NCBI RefSeq assembly: GCF_000317595.1
Contig: NZ_AEJC01000056.1
Span: 1-64,000 of the forward strand
Source of the DNA: Streptomyces ipomoeae 91-03
GTDB taxonomy: Bacteria; Actinomycetota; Actinomycetes; Streptomycetales; Streptomycetaceae
Direction: 5' to 3'
DNA: 64,000 nt
In this document: in pieces, positions 25,017 to 34,259 of the stretch
How the letters are laid out: every line of letters begins with the position of its first letter
Position numbering within the stretch: the stretch's first letter is position 1
Made by a program: the position numbers and the translations under genes
Notes under the pieces: model-generated
What the model was told of the DNA's origin: nothing
Seen by the model: the letters and a program-made list of their open reading frames with translations, nothing else
Databases searched by the model: none

Positions 25017-25604
25017 TCAGCTCGCACCCCCACTGGGTCTGGAGGGCTCCTCGTCCGCCGAGGAACCCTCGTCGAGCCTCGGGTGGTCCCCGCCGCGGAT
25101 CTGGTCCACGGCGTGGGTCAGCAGCGGCTCCAGTACGGCCAGACCGTCCCGTACGCCGCCGGTGGAGCCCGGCAGGTTGATGATCAGGGTGCGGCCCGCG
25201 ACTCCGGCGAGGCCCCGGGAGAGCACCGCCGTGGGCACCTTGTCGCGGCCGTACGCCCTGATCGCCTCGGGGATGCCGGGCACCTCGTGGTCGAGCACCG
25301 CGCGGGTCGCCTCGGGGGTGCGGTCGGTGGGCGAGATGCCCGTGCCGCCGGTCGTCACGATCACGTCGTACCCGGCGTCGACGCCGGCCCGCAGCGCGGC
25401 CTCCACCGGGTCGCCGTCCGGCACGATCTGCGGGCCCTCCACGGCGAAGCCGAACCCCGCGAGCGCCTCGGCGATCAGGGGGCCGCCCTTGTCCTCGTAG
25501 ACCCCGGCGGCGGCCCGGTTGGAGGCGGTCACGACCAGGGCGCGGTACGGCGCGGCGGGGGCGCCCCCGGTCGCCCTGGGCGATGAACGCGGGGCGCTGG
25601 TCAT
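25017..25604 (-). CDS. mog: Molybdenum cofactor protein MogA/MoaB
   Basis: A 195-residue MoCF_biosynth-domain protein that adenylylates molybdopterin before metal insertion. The signature [22 protein letters not shown] is intact, with [16 protein letters not shown] near the C-terminus. N- and C-terminal tails of ~20 residues are Ser/Pro-rich. Its ATG overlaps the moaC stop (ATGA). It works between MoaC and the MoeA-like Glp in the same operon. Confidence 0.92.
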   Translation of the reverse strand: MTSAPRSSPRATGGAPAAPYRALVVTASNRAAAGVYEDKGGPLIAEALAGFGFAVEGPQIVPDGDPVEAALRAGVDAGYDVIVTTGGTGISPTDRTPEATRAVLDHEVPGIPEAIRAYGRDKVPTAVLSRGLAGVAGRTLIINLPGSTGGVRDGLAVLEPLLTHAVDQIRGGDHPRLDEGSSADEEPSRPSGGAS

Positions 25605-26083
25605 GACCGGCTCCAGTCGCCGGACTTACCGCCCGTCTTCTCCTCCACGCGTACGTCCGTGATGACCGCCCCCTTGTCGACCGCCTTGACCATGTCGACC
25701 ACGGTGAGCGCGGCGACGGAGACCGCGGTCAGGGCCTCCATCTCGACGCCCGTACGGTCCGTGGTCTTCACGGTGGCGAGGATCTCGACGGCGTCGTCCG
25801 CGACCGACAGATCAAGCTTGACACCGGCCACTGACAGCGGGTGGCAGAGCGGGATGAGGTCGGGGGTGCGTTTGGCGCCCATGATGCCCGCGATGCGCGC
25901 GGTGGCGAGGGCGTCGCCCTTGGGCATCCCCTCGCCGCGCAGCAGTTCGACGACCTGGGGCGAGACCAGGACCCGGCCGCTGGCCCGGGCGGTGCGCGCG
26001 GTCACGTCCTTCCCGGAGACGTCGACCATGCGGGCTGCCCCCGCCTCGTCGATGTGGGTCAGTCGGTCCTGCGGCGTACTCAT
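25601..26083 (-). CDS. moaC: Cyclic pyranopterin monophosphate synthase MoaC
   Basis: A 160-residue MoaC, which with MoaA converts GTP to cyclic pyranopterin phosphate, the first step of Moco synthesis. Family motifs: [44 protein letters not shown] (catalytic Lys and His) and [26 protein letters not shown] DMVKAVDKG. It lies 148 bp downstream of glp and overlaps mog by ATGA. moaA is not in this window. Confidence 0.95.
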   Translation of the reverse strand: MSTPQDRLTHIDEAGAARMVDVSGKDVTARTARASGRVLVSPQVVELLRGEGMPKGDALATARIAGIMGAKRTPDLIPLCHPLSVAGVKLDLSVADDAVEILATVKTTDRTGVEMEALTAVSVAALTVVDMVKAVDKGAVITDVRVEEKTGGKSGDWSRS

Positions 26084-26231
26084 GGTGGTGTGGCGCTCCC
26101 GGTCGGGGCCCGTCGCGGTGCGGCGCGCGGCCTGTTGTGCGCGACACGGTACGCCAACGTCGGCGATTCGGCCGAGTGGGGAGTCCTGCCGTCCGGGCCG
26201 CTCGGCCCGACGCGGTGACGACGCCCGCCGC

Positions 26232-27554
26232 TCAGCCCAGCAGGACGACCTCGACCTCCGTGCCGGGCTCGACCGACTCGACGTCCTCGGGGATCACGAT
26301 GAGCGCGTCGGCCTGCGCCAGAGCCGCCACGAGATGCGATCCGGCGCCCCCTACGGGGGTGACCTCGCCGTCGGCGTACGCGCCCCGCAGGAACTGCCGA
26401 CGGCCCGGGGGCGAGGTGAGCGCCTTGGTCGTCTTGAGGGTCGCTCGGGTCGTGGGCCGGTGGATGTCGTCCAGGCCCATCAGGGTGCGGATCGCGGGCC
26501 GGACGAAGAGCTCGAAGGAGACGTACGACGACACCGGGTTGCCCGGGAGGGCGAGCAGCGGGGTGTGGTCGGGGCCGATGGTGCCGAAACCCTGGGGTTT
26601 GCCGGGCTGCATGGCGAGCTTGCGGAACTCGATGCCGGCGCCCTCCTCGTCCTCGTCGCCGACGGACTCCAGGGCCTCCTTGACGACGTCGTACGCCCCG
26701 ACGCTGACCCCGCCGGTGGTGACCATCAGGTCGGCGCGGACGAGCTGGTCCTCGATGGTGGAGCGGAGGGTCTCGGCGTCGTCGGCGACGGCGCCGACCC
26801 GGTAGGCGATCGCCCCGGCGTCGCGGGCGGCGGCGGTGAGGGCGAAGCTGTTGGAGTCGTAGATCTGGCCCGCGCCGAGCGGCTCGCCCGGCGGGATCAG
26901 TTCGCTGCCGGTGGAGAGCACCACCACGCGTGGGCGCGGGCGTACGCGTACCGAGGCGCGGCCGATGGCGGCGAGCAGGGCGATCTGGGGCGGGCCGAGG
27001 ATCGTGCCCGCCGCGAGGGCGCGGTCGCCGGCCTTGACGTCGCTGCCCATCGCGCGTACGTGCGCGCGTGCCTCGGCGGCGCGGTGGACGGCGACCTGGC
27101 CGGTGGCGTCCTCGGGGCTCGCGCTGCGGGCGCGCATCGCGGAGACGGGGCCCTCGCCGAGGCCGCCGTCGGTCCACTCCACGGGGACGACCGTCTCGGC
27201 GCCGGGCGGCAGGGGGGCGCCGGTCATGATGCGGGCGGCCTCGCCGGGGCCCACATGGGGCTGTTCGCTCTGGCCCGCCGCCACGTCCCCGACCACCGTC
27301 AGCACCGCCGGGAACTCCTCGCTCGCGCCCGCGACATCCGCGACCCGCACCGCGTACCCGTCCATGGAGCTGTTGTCGAACGGCGGCAGCGAGACCGGCA
27401 CCGTGACGTCCTCGACCAGGACACAGCCCTGGGCGTCGAGGAGCTGCAGCTCGATGGGTTCCAGGGGGCGGACGGTGGCGAGGATGTCCTCCAGATGTTC
27501 GGTCACCGACCAGAAGTGGTCCCGGCCGGTGGTGCGGGTCGCGGCGGTGCTCAA
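26232..27554 (-). CDS. glp: Gephyrin-like molybdotransferase Glp (MoeA family)
   Basis: A 440-residue MoeA/gephyrin-E-type protein. Domains in order: MoeA_N (~1-190), the MoCF domain with [15 protein letters not shown], then [21 protein letters not shown] and a small C-terminal beta domain. MoeA inserts molybdate into adenylylated molybdopterin. In Corynebacterium, the member next to glpR (Glp) also binds FtsZ and coordinates division with polar growth. The TTG start at 27554 is 5 nt after the galU stop and uses GAGGAG inside galU. Neighbours galU, moaC, mog, rimJ and glpR fit either Moco or division roles. Confidence 0.92.
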   Translation of the reverse strand: MSTAATRTTGRDHFWSVTEHLEDILATVRPLEPIELQLLDAQGCVLVEDVTVPVSLPPFDNSSMDGYAVRVADVAGASEEFPAVLTVVGDVAAGQSEQPHVGPGEAARIMTGAPLPPGAETVVPVEWTDGGLGEGPVSAMRARSASPEDATGQVAVHRAAEARAHVRAMGSDVKAGDRALAAGTILGPPQIALLAAIGRASVRVRPRPRVVVLSTGSELIPPGEPLGAGQIYDSNSFALTAAARDAGAIAYRVGAVADDAETLRSTIEDQLVRADLMVTTGGVSVGAYDVVKEALESVGDEDEEGAGIEFRKLAMQPGKPQGFGTIGPDHTPLLALPGNPVSSYVSFELFVRPAIRTLMGLDDIHRPTTRATLKTTKALTSPPGRRQFLRGAYADGEVTPVGGAGSHLVAALAQADALIVIPEDVESVEPGTEVEVVLLG

Positions 27555-27559
27555 CGTGA

Positions 27560-28462
27560 CTACATCTCCTCGGCTACGTAACTGCGAAGCCAGGTCCGGA
27601 AGTCCGGGCCCAGGTCTTCACGTTCGCATGCGAGTCTGACAATGGCACGCAGGTAGTCGCCACGGTCGCCTGTGTCATAGCGGCGGCCCTTGAAGACGAC
27701 GCCGTGCACGGGGCCGCCGATCTTCTCGTCGGCGGCGAGCTGCTGGAGGGCGTCGGTGAGCTGGATCTCGCCGTTGCGGCCCGGCTCGGTCCGGCGCAGT
27801 ACGTCGAAGATCTGCGGGGCGAGGACGTAGCGGCCGATGATCGCGTAGCTCGACGGGGCGTCGGCCCGGTCCGGCTTCTCGACCATGCCCGTCACCTGGA
27901 CGACGTCGCTGTCCTCCGTGGTCTCGACGGCCGCGCATCCGTAGAGATGGATCTGCTCCGGCGCGACCTCCATGAGCGCGATGACGCTGCCGCCGTGCCG
28001 CTCCTGGACCTCGACCATGCGCTTGAGCAGCGGGTCGCGCGGGTCGATCAGGTCGTCGCCGAGGAGGACCGCGAAGGGCTCGCTGCCCACGTGCGGGGCG
28101 GCGCACAGGACGGCGTGGCCGAGGCCCTTGGGGTCACCCTGGCGCACGTAGTGGATGGTCGCGAGGTCGCTGGACTCCTGGACCTTGGCCAGCCGGCCCG
28201 CGTCGCCCTTCTTCTGCAGGGCGGACTCCAGCTCGTAGTTGCGGTCGAAGTGGTCCTCAAGGGGGCGCTTGTTGCGGCCGGTGATCATCAGGACGTCGTC
28301 CAGCCCTGCCGACACGGCCTCTTCGACCACGTACTGGATCGCCGGCTTGTCCACGACCGGCAGCATCTCCTTGGGAGTCGCCTTGGTGGCCGGAAGGAAC
28401 CGGGTTCCCAGACCCGCCGCGGGGATGACAGCCTTGCTGATCCTGGGGTTCGCCTCACTCAT
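27560..28462 (-). CDS. galU: UTP-glucose-1-phosphate uridylyltransferase GalU
   Basis: A 300-residue nucleotidyltransferase making UDP-glucose for cell-envelope sugars and trehalose. N-terminal signature KAVIPAAGLGTRFLPATKATPKEMLPVVDKP, then FAVLLGDDLID (metal-binding Asp) and the GRYVLAPQIFDVL and YDTGDRGDYLRA segments. Normal length. It is the first gene of the galU-glp operon and is divergent from the folate cyclo-ligase across a 94-bp promoter region that contains the palindrome CTCATATGAG (28519-28528). Confidence 0.96.
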   Translation of the reverse strand: MSEANPRISKAVIPAAGLGTRFLPATKATPKEMLPVVDKPAIQYVVEEAVSAGLDDVLMITGRNKRPLEDHFDRNYELESALQKKGDAGRLAKVQESSDLATIHYVRQGDPKGLGHAVLCAAPHVGSEPFAVLLGDDLIDPRDPLLKRMVEVQERHGGSVIALMEVAPEQIHLYGCAAVETTEDSDVVQVTGMVEKPDRADAPSSYAIIGRYVLAPQIFDVLRRTEPGRNGEIQLTDALQQLAADEKIGGPVHGVVFKGRRYDTGDRGDYLRAIVRLACEREDLGPDFRTWLRSYVAEEM

Positions 28463-28556
28463 GGGCGCAACCTTATCCGGTGCCTTTGTGGGGAATCTGT
28501 GGCTCCGATTAATTCGCTCTCATATGAGCCGATTACGAATAGTACTGGAGCGACCT

Positions 28557-29171
28557 GTGAGCCGGATGGGATCTCAACCGGAGTCTGCCAAGCGAATGTT
28601 GCGTCGCGAGTTCCTCCTGGTGAGGAACAGGTTGACGCCGGATGACGTCCGGAAAACGACGGACGCGCTTGCCGCCCGGGCCCTCGACCTGCCCGAGTTG
28701 GCGCACGCGCGCACGGTCGCGGCGTACGTCTCCGTGGGGAGCGAACCGGGCACCCTCGCGCTCCTGGACGCGCTCCGCGCGCGCGGGGTGCGCGTCCAGC
28801 TCCCGGTCCTCCTCCCGGACAACGACCTCGACTGGGGCGCCTACGAGGGCCGGCCCTCCCTCGCGCGCGTGCGGCACGGCGGCAGGATGGCCCTCCTGGA
28901 GCCGACGGGCGACCGCCTGGGCCCCGACGCCGTGACCACCGCCGACGTCGTCCTCCTGCCGGGCCTGGCCGTCGACACCCGCGGCATGCGCCTGGGCCGG
29001 GGCGGCGGCTCGTACGACCGCGTCCTGACCCGCCTGGAGCGCGCGGGCGCCGATCCGGCCCTGGTGGTCCTGCTGTACGACTCGGAGGTCGTGGACCGGG
29101 TCCCGGAGGAGCCGCACGACCGTCCCGTGCACGCGGTGGTGACCCCTTCGGGTGTACGCCGCTTCCGGTGA
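28557..29171 (+). CDS. 5-formyltetrahydrofolate cyclo-ligase
   Basis: A 204-residue MTHFS-family enzyme, ATP-dependent conversion of 5-formyl- to 5,10-methenyl-tetrahydrofolate. It has KRMLRREFLLVRNRL at the N-terminus (substrate Arg), PVLLPDNDLDW, and the ATP/phosphate loop GMRLGRGGGSYDRVL. The GTG at 28557 has GGAG at 6 nt; the ATG at 28566 lacks a site. The final codons and stop lie in the first unit of a 23-bp tandem repeat (29168-29222), so the 3' end of the gene has been duplicated into the spacer. Confidence 0.93.
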   Translation: MSRMGSQPESAKRMLRREFLLVRNRLTPDDVRKTTDALAARALDLPELAHARTVAAYVSVGSEPGTLALLDALRARGVRVQLPVLLPDNDLDWGAYEGRPSLARVRHGGRMALLEPTGDRLGPDAVTTADVVLLPGLAVDTRGMRLGRGGGSYDRVLTRLERAGADPALVVLLYDSEVVDRVPEEPHDRPVHAVVTPSGVRRFR

Positions 29172-29222
29172 GCCGGGTACGACGGTTCCGGTGAGCCGGG
29201 TACGACGGTTCCGGTGAGCCGG
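29168..29222 (+). repeat. 23-bp tandem repeat containing a stop codon
   Basis: Units at 29168-29190 and 29191-29213 are identical, and a third partial copy (GTGAGCCGG) is at 29214-29222. The stop of the cyclo-ligase gene (29169-29171) is in the first unit. Confidence 0.85.
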
Positions 29223-29227
29223 ACATG

Positions 29228-29251
29228 AAAGCGGCCCCCACGCGTGCGTGG
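29228..29251. terminator. Bidirectional terminator
   Basis: AAAGCGGCC ... GGCCGCTTT with an inner CCACGC/GCGTGG stem, i.e. an 11-bp-plus hairpin flanked by A and T runs. Located between the converging cyclo-ligase and acylase genes. Confidence 0.85.
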
Positions 29252-29278
29252 AGGCCGCTTTCCGGGTTCAGGCGAGGG

Positions 29279-32056
29279 TCATGGTTTGAGCAGCAACGTG
29301 TCGCTGGTGTTGCTCTCGACCGCCTTCTCCGAGAACGACCACGTCAACAGCTCGCCCTTGACCCACTTGTCGGTCTGGTCGGTGTAGTGGGCGCTGTAGG
29401 CGTGCCCGGAGGCGCCGGTGAGGTTGATCCACTTGGACTTGTCGAGGTCCCCGAGGTTCACGATCATGCGCATCGAGGGCACCCAGACGACCTCGTAGCC
29501 GCCGGCCGCGTTCCAGCCGGTGGCGTTGACCGCGGCCTCGCCGCCGCCGAGCTTCCAGGGGCCGCGGTTGAGCATGTACTGCACGATGCCGGGGCCCTCG
29601 GTGCCGAGGGTCTGGTTCTTCAGGAACAGGCGGTGCAGCCGGCCCCAGCTCCAGGTGTCGATGTCCTTGCCGAGCTTGGCGGTCAGCTCCCAACGGGCGT
29701 CCCGCATGGCGCGCTTGAACAGCTCGTCACGGGTGTTCGCGGCCTTCTGGGTGCGCGCCTTCGGGGTCGACCACCAGTCGTTGTCCTGGTCGTCGATGAT
29801 CCGGCGGACCACCTCGAACCAGCGGTCGCCACCATCCGGCTGCGCCTGGTCGGCGTCGCGCCTGCCGCACTCACGGACCTTCTGGTCCTCATCCGCGGGC
29901 CCGGTGGTGTCGACCGGCTCGACCGACAGGCACTGCCCCTTGACGCGCAGCTCCTTGGGCAGCTTGTTGCCGAAGGCGAGCTTGAGGATGTTGCGCCAGA
30001 CCGCGTTGAAGTACGCGGCGGCGGCCGAGTCGGCGTCCTGGGTGTAGTCCCAGCCCTCCAGGAGCTTCTGCGCCTCGCGGACGTGCTTGTCCTCGACGTC
30101 GATCTTCAGCAGCAGCGGTACCAGCAGCTTGGCGATCTCGCTGCTGTTGTCCATCTGCATCTGGCGCATGTCCTCGGTGGAGATCTTCCCGCCGCCCTTG
30201 ATCTTCGACTCGATCAGGCTGGTGATGCGCTGCGCGCGCGTGCCATAGCCCCAGTCGGTGGTGAGGGTGTACGGGTAGGCGTCCTTGTCGACGACGGCCT
30301 GGTTGGCGGTGACGATGTAGCCGCGGTCCGGGTTGTACTCGTACGGCAGTTCGTCCTGGTCGAGGTAGCCGGTCCAGCGGTACCTGGTGTCCCAGCCCGG
30401 CGCCGGCACCGATCCGTCGCCCTTGCCGCGGGTGGGGATCCTGCCGGGGAGCTGGTAGCCGATGTTGTCCTCGGTGTCGGCGTAGATCAGGTTCTGCGAG
30501 GGGACGTCGAACAGGGCCGCGGCCTTGCGGAAGTCCTCCCAGTTCGCGGCCTTGTTCATCGCGAAGACGGCGTCCATGGTGGTGCCGGGTTCGAGGGCGG
30601 TCCAGCGCAGGGCGATGCCGTAGCCGTCGCCGCGGTCGGGGGCGTCCTGGTCGACGGTGGCCTTCTTGCCGACCTGCACGAGTTCGTCGTCGCGGTCGGA
30701 CAGCAGGGGGCCGTTGTTGGTCGTGCGGACGACGATCTTCTTGGACTCGCCGCCGGCGACCTGGATGGTCTCCTGGCGCGTCTCGAAGGGCACCACCTTG
30801 CCGCCGGACTGGTAGCCGTCGCCGGTGAGCTTCTCCAGGTACAGGTCGGTGACGTCGACACCGGAGTTGGTCATGCCCCAGGAGATGTCCGCGTTGTGGC
30901 CGATGACCACGCCGGGCATGCCCGCGAAGGTGTAGCCGGCCACGTCGTACTGGCACTTCTCGGAGACCGACTTGCAGTGCAGGCCCATCTGGTACCAGAC
31001 CGAGGGCAGCGAGGGAGACAGGTGCGGGTCGTTGGCGAGCAGCGGCTTGCCGGTGATGGTGTGGTCGCCGGAGACGACCCAGGAGTTGGAGCCGATGCCG
31101 TTGCCGTTCACACCGACGGCCTCGGGCAGGTCGTCGAGGACGTCGTAGAGGCCCGCCAGCTGGGTCTGGAGCGCCCCGGAGCCGGAGGAGGTACCGGCGG
31201 TGCCCACGCCCGTTCCCGTGCCGCCGGTGCCCTGTGTGGAGCCGTCGGCGTTCTGCGACGACTGCGAGCTGTCGCTCCAGACCTTGTTGATCTCGTCGTA
31301 CTCGCCCTCCTGCACGATCGCCTTGTTGCGGTCGTAGGGGTACTCCGGGTAGAGATCGGCGATCTGCTTGGGGCCGAGGCGGCTCGTCATCAGGGCGCGG
31401 TCGATCTCGTCCTGCATGTTGCCGCGCAGGTCCCAGGCCATCGCCTTCAGCCACGCGATGGAGTCGACCGGGGTCCACTCCTCGGGCTTGTAGTCGTTCG
31501 CGAAGCCGAGGGCCGCGTACTCCAGGGAGATCTCCTCGGCGTCCTTGCCGGCGAGGTAGGCGTTGACCCCCTTGGCGTACGCGTCGAGGTATTTCTTGGT
31601 CTCGTCCGAGAGAGTCGACTTGTACTCCTCCTCGGCGATCCGCTGCCAGCCGAGGGTGCGCAGGAACTCGTCGTTGTCGATCTGGCTCTTGCCGAACATC
31701 TCCGAGAGGCGGCCGGCCGTCATGTGGCGGCGCACGTCCATCTCGTAGAACCGGTCCTGCGCCTGGACGTAGCCCTGCGCCATGAACAGGTCCTCGTCGG
31801 AGGAGGCGTAGATCTGCGGGATCCCGTAGCCGTCGCGCTTGACGTCGACCGGCCCGGACAACCCCTCCAGGGTTATCGAGCCCTTGGTCTGCGGGAACGA
31901 GGCGCGGACGGTGCCGACGGACCAGAACGCCCCGTAGCCGACACCGCCGATGACGGCCAGGACCAGGACGATCAGGAGAAGCCGGGCTCTGCGCCCCTTC
32001 TTCCTGACGGACTTGCCGGTCTGCTGGCCGGAGGAGGCGGTGGTGTCGGTGGGCAT
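29279..32056 (-). CDS. Penicillin-acylase-family Ntn hydrolase
   Basis: A 925-residue precursor of the penicillin G acylase / AHL acylase / cyclic-lipopeptide acylase family. A basic N-terminus and one helix (ARLLLIVLVLAVIGGVGYGAF, residues ~23-43) anchor or export it. The alpha chain is followed by a Gly/Ser/Thr-rich linker and the autocleavage site G322-S323 in GSNSWVVSG; Ser323 becomes the N-terminal nucleophile of the beta chain. Downstream ANDPHLSPSLPSVWYQ and TNSGVDVTDLY are family segments. The ATG at 32056 is clear; frame to 32200 lacks similarity. Substrate undetermined (beta-lactams, lactones or acyl peptides). Transcribed alone. Confidence 0.92.
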   Translation of the reverse strand: MPTDTTASSGQQTGKSVRKKGRRARLLLIVLVLAVIGGVGYGAFWSVGTVRASFPQTKGSITLEGLSGPVDVKRDGYGIPQIYASSDEDLFMAQGYVQAQDRFYEMDVRRHMTAGRLSEMFGKSQIDNDEFLRTLGWQRIAEEEYKSTLSDETKKYLDAYAKGVNAYLAGKDAEEISLEYAALGFANDYKPEEWTPVDSIAWLKAMAWDLRGNMQDEIDRALMTSRLGPKQIADLYPEYPYDRNKAIVQEGEYDEINKVWSDSSQSSQNADGSTQGTGGTGTGVGTAGTSSGSGALQTQLAGLYDVLDDLPEAVGVNGNGIGSNSWVVSGDHTITGKPLLANDPHLSPSLPSVWYQMGLHCKSVSEKCQYDVAGYTFAGMPGVVIGHNADISWGMTNSGVDVTDLYLEKLTGDGYQSGGKVVPFETRQETIQVAGGESKKIVVRTTNNGPLLSDRDDELVQVGKKATVDQDAPDRGDGYGIALRWTALEPGTTMDAVFAMNKAANWEDFRKAAALFDVPSQNLIYADTEDNIGYQLPGRIPTRGKGDGSVPAPGWDTRYRWTGYLDQDELPYEYNPDRGYIVTANQAVVDKDAYPYTLTTDWGYGTRAQRITSLIESKIKGGGKISTEDMRQMQMDNSSEIAKLLVPLLLKIDVEDKHVREAQKLLEGWDYTQDADSAAAAYFNAVWRNILKLAFGNKLPKELRVKGQCLSVEPVDTTGPADEDQKVRECGRRDADQAQPDGGDRWFEVVRRIIDDQDNDWWSTPKARTQKAANTRDELFKRAMRDARWELTAKLGKDIDTWSWGRLHRLFLKNQTLGTEGPGIVQYMLNRGPWKLGGGEAAVNATGWNAAGGYEVVWVPSMRMIVNLGDLDKSKWINLTGASGHAYSAHYTDQTDKWVKGELLTWSFSEKAVESNTSDTLLLKP

Positions 32057-32375
32057 CGCTGTCCTTGCTGTCCTAACACGAGCGGCAGGTCGGGCTGTGC
32101 TTTGTACTGAACGCTGGAGCAACCATAGGCGCAGGGCCCGACACGACTTGACGCGGAGTCGGGAACTGGCGCGGACGGACGTTCGATCTTGCCCTTGCAA
32201 GCGTCAAGAAATCGTCAAGAGTTAGGTAAGGTAACGAAGTACTTGCACTGAGGTAACCGCATCAGCACGGTTCACGTGATCGGCTTCGCATGCCCACCAC
32301 GCGCGCGTGCCCGCATCCAGCTGCGCGGCACCCAGTGCTCCACCCACGTGCGGTTCGGCGAGAAAGGTACGGCCC
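32057..32375. other. 319-bp gap between acylase and antiporter
   Basis: Divergent promoter region for the acylase (-) and the antiporter (+). It contains AGGTAA-type motifs (at ~32224, 32229 and 32252) and the closely spaced ATCGTCAAGA/GCGTCAAGA direct repeats near 32197-32219. I see no complete operator and no gene. Confidence 0.5.
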
Positions 32376-33890
32376 CTGACTGTCCACGACCTCAACCAGC
32401 TCCTGCTCGTCTGCTCGCTCGTCCTGCTGGTCGCGGTGGCCGCGGTCCGGATCTCGTCGCGCAGCGGGCTCCCCAGCCTGCTCGTCTACCTGGGCATCGG
32501 CATCGCCATGGGCCAGGACGGCATCGGCGACATCCACTTCAACAACGCCGAACTGACCCAGGTCATCGGCTACGCGGCCCTCGTCGTGATCCTGGCGGAG
32601 GGCGGCCTCGGCACGCAGTGGAAGGAGATCAAGCCGGCCCTGCCGGCCGCCAGCTCACTGGCGCTGGTCGGAGTCGCGGTGAGCGTCGGCGTCACGGCCG
32701 CGGGCGCGCACTACCTGGTCGGGCTGGACTGGCGTCAGTCACTCATCATCGGCGCGGTGGTGTCCTCCACGGACGCGGCGGCCGTGTTCTCCGTACTGCG
32801 CAAGATCCCCCTGCCCGCGCGCGTGACGGGCACTCTGGAGGCGGAATCCGGCTTCAACGACGCCCCCGTGGTCATCCTCGTCGCGGCGCTCTCCACGGCC
32901 GGACCGGTCGAGCACTGGTACGTGCTGATCGGGACGATAGCCCTGGAGCTCGCGATAGGCGCGGCCATCGGCCTGGCCACCGGCTTGCTCGGCGCGTACG
33001 GCCTGCGCCATGTGGCGCTCCCCGCCTCCGGTCTCTACCCGATCGCCGTCATGGCCATCGCCGTCACCGCCTACGCGGCCGGCGCCCTCGCCCACGGCAG
33101 CGGCTTCCTCGCCGTCTACCTGGCCTCCATGGTCCTCGGCAACTCCAAGCTGCCGCACTGGCCGGCCACCCGCGGTTTCGCCGAAGGGGTCGGCTGGATC
33201 GCGCAGATCGGCATGTTCGTCCTGCTCGGCCTGCTCGTCACCCCGCACGAGATGGGCGACGACATCTGGCCCGCGCTCGTCATCGGCCTGGTGCTCACCA
33301 TGGTCGCCCGGCCGCTGAGCGTCATCGTCGCGCTGTCGCCGTTCCGGGTGCCGTGGCGAGAGCAGGGGCTGCTGTCGTGGGCCGGACTGCGCGGCGCGGT
33401 GCCCATCATCCTGGCGACGATCCCCATGGTGAGCGGGATCGAGGGCAGCCGCCGGATCTTCAACATCGTCTTCGTCCTGGTCGTGGTCTACACCCTCGTC
33501 CAGGGGCCGACCCTGCCCTGGCTGGCCCGCAAGCTACGCCTGGGCACCGCCGGGGAGACCACCGACCTCGGCATAGAGTCGGCGCCCCTGGAGCGGCTGC
33601 GCGGCCATCTGCTGTCCGTCGCCATCCCGGAGAAGTCCCGTATGCACGGCGTCGAGGTCAACGAACTGCGGCTCCCCGCGGGCGCCGCCGTCACCCTCGT
33701 CGTCCGCGACGGCAAGTCCTTCGTGCCCCTGCCGACGACCGTGCTGCGCCGCGGCGACGAACTCCTCGTCGTCGCCACGGACCCCGTCCGCGACGCCGCG
33801 GAACGCCGCCTGCGGGCCGTCGGCCAGGGCGGCAAGCTGGCCGGCTGGCTGGGGACGGGGAACGGGAACGGCGGGGCGGGTGGCTTTTGA
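32376..33890 (+). CDS. K+/H+ antiporter (CPA-type with RCK-C domain)
   Basis: A ~504-residue cation/proton antiporter. About 12 hydrophobic helices span residues ~5-390 and include the ion-site segment SSTDAAAVFSVLRK and ESGFNDAPVV. The C-terminal ~90 residues (HGVEVNELRLPAGAAVTLVVRDGKSFVPL) look like a TrkA-C/RCK-C regulatory domain. The expected N-terminus (TVHDLNQLLLVCSLVLLVA) begins right after a CTG at 32376 with AAAGG 9 nt upstream and no ATG/GTG/TTG nearby; a GTG at 32307 would add 23 atypical residues. Probably exports K+ or Na+. Single gene, divergent from the acylase. Confidence 0.9.
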   Translation: MTVHDLNQLLLVCSLVLLVAVAAVRISSRSGLPSLLVYLGIGIAMGQDGIGDIHFNNAELTQVIGYAALVVILAEGGLGTQWKEIKPALPAASSLALVGVAVSVGVTAAGAHYLVGLDWRQSLIIGAVVSSTDAAAVFSVLRKIPLPARVTGTLEAESGFNDAPVVILVAALSTAGPVEHWYVLIGTIALELAIGAAIGLATGLLGAYGLRHVALPASGLYPIAVMAIAVTAYAAGALAHGSGFLAVYLASMVLGNSKLPHWPATRGFAEGVGWIAQIGMFVLLGLLVTPHEMGDDIWPALVIGLVLTMVARPLSVIVALSPFRVPWREQGLLSWAGLRGAVPIILATIPMVSGIEGSRRIFNIVFVLVVVYTLVQGPTLPWLARKLRLGTAGETTDLGIESAPLERLRGHLLSVAIPEKSRMHGVEVNELRLPAGAAVTLVVRDGKSFVPLPTTVLRRGDELLVVATDPVRDAAERRLRAVGQGGKLAGWLGTGNGNGGAGGF

Positions 33891-34259
33891 GAAGGAACGT
33901 CTGGGAGGGGACGTCTGGGAGGGGACGCCCGGTGGCTCCTGGGAGCGCGGGGCTCTCCTCCCCGGCCGCCCGGCGATCGTCAAGGCCATGTTTCGCGCCG
34001 CTCACACCGCCCGGAATCAGAGGTACGGCACGTCATGGTGCTCATTTTCACAGGTGACCCGGTCGATCGCCCTGTACGATGAAGGCGCACTTGATCGGAC
34101 CAACTCTGCCTGACGCAGAGCTGGCGCGACCGTATGGCGGTCGGAACGCCCCTCGCTGTGGGCGCCGGCATCTACCGCAGTAGCGCAAGAGGACAGCTCT
34201 CGGCGCCCGATCCCCCTCCCCCCGGGGGTCGCGCTACCAGGCGGCGGAAAGGCACGGCC
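33891..34259. other. 369-bp gap upstream of the MFS gene
   Basis: Contains a 14-bp direct repeat (ACGTCTGGGAGGGG, 33897-33910 and 33911-33924), then a moderately AT-rich stretch (~34030-34110). A small hairpin, CTCTGC...GCAGAG, lies near 34105-34125. This is probably the MFS promoter; no gene is supported. Confidence 0.5.

Noticed and set aside
32221..32240. TTAGGTAAGG resembling half of a DmdR1 iron box
   Set aside because: The right half of the palindrome is missing; no iron-related gene is adjacent.
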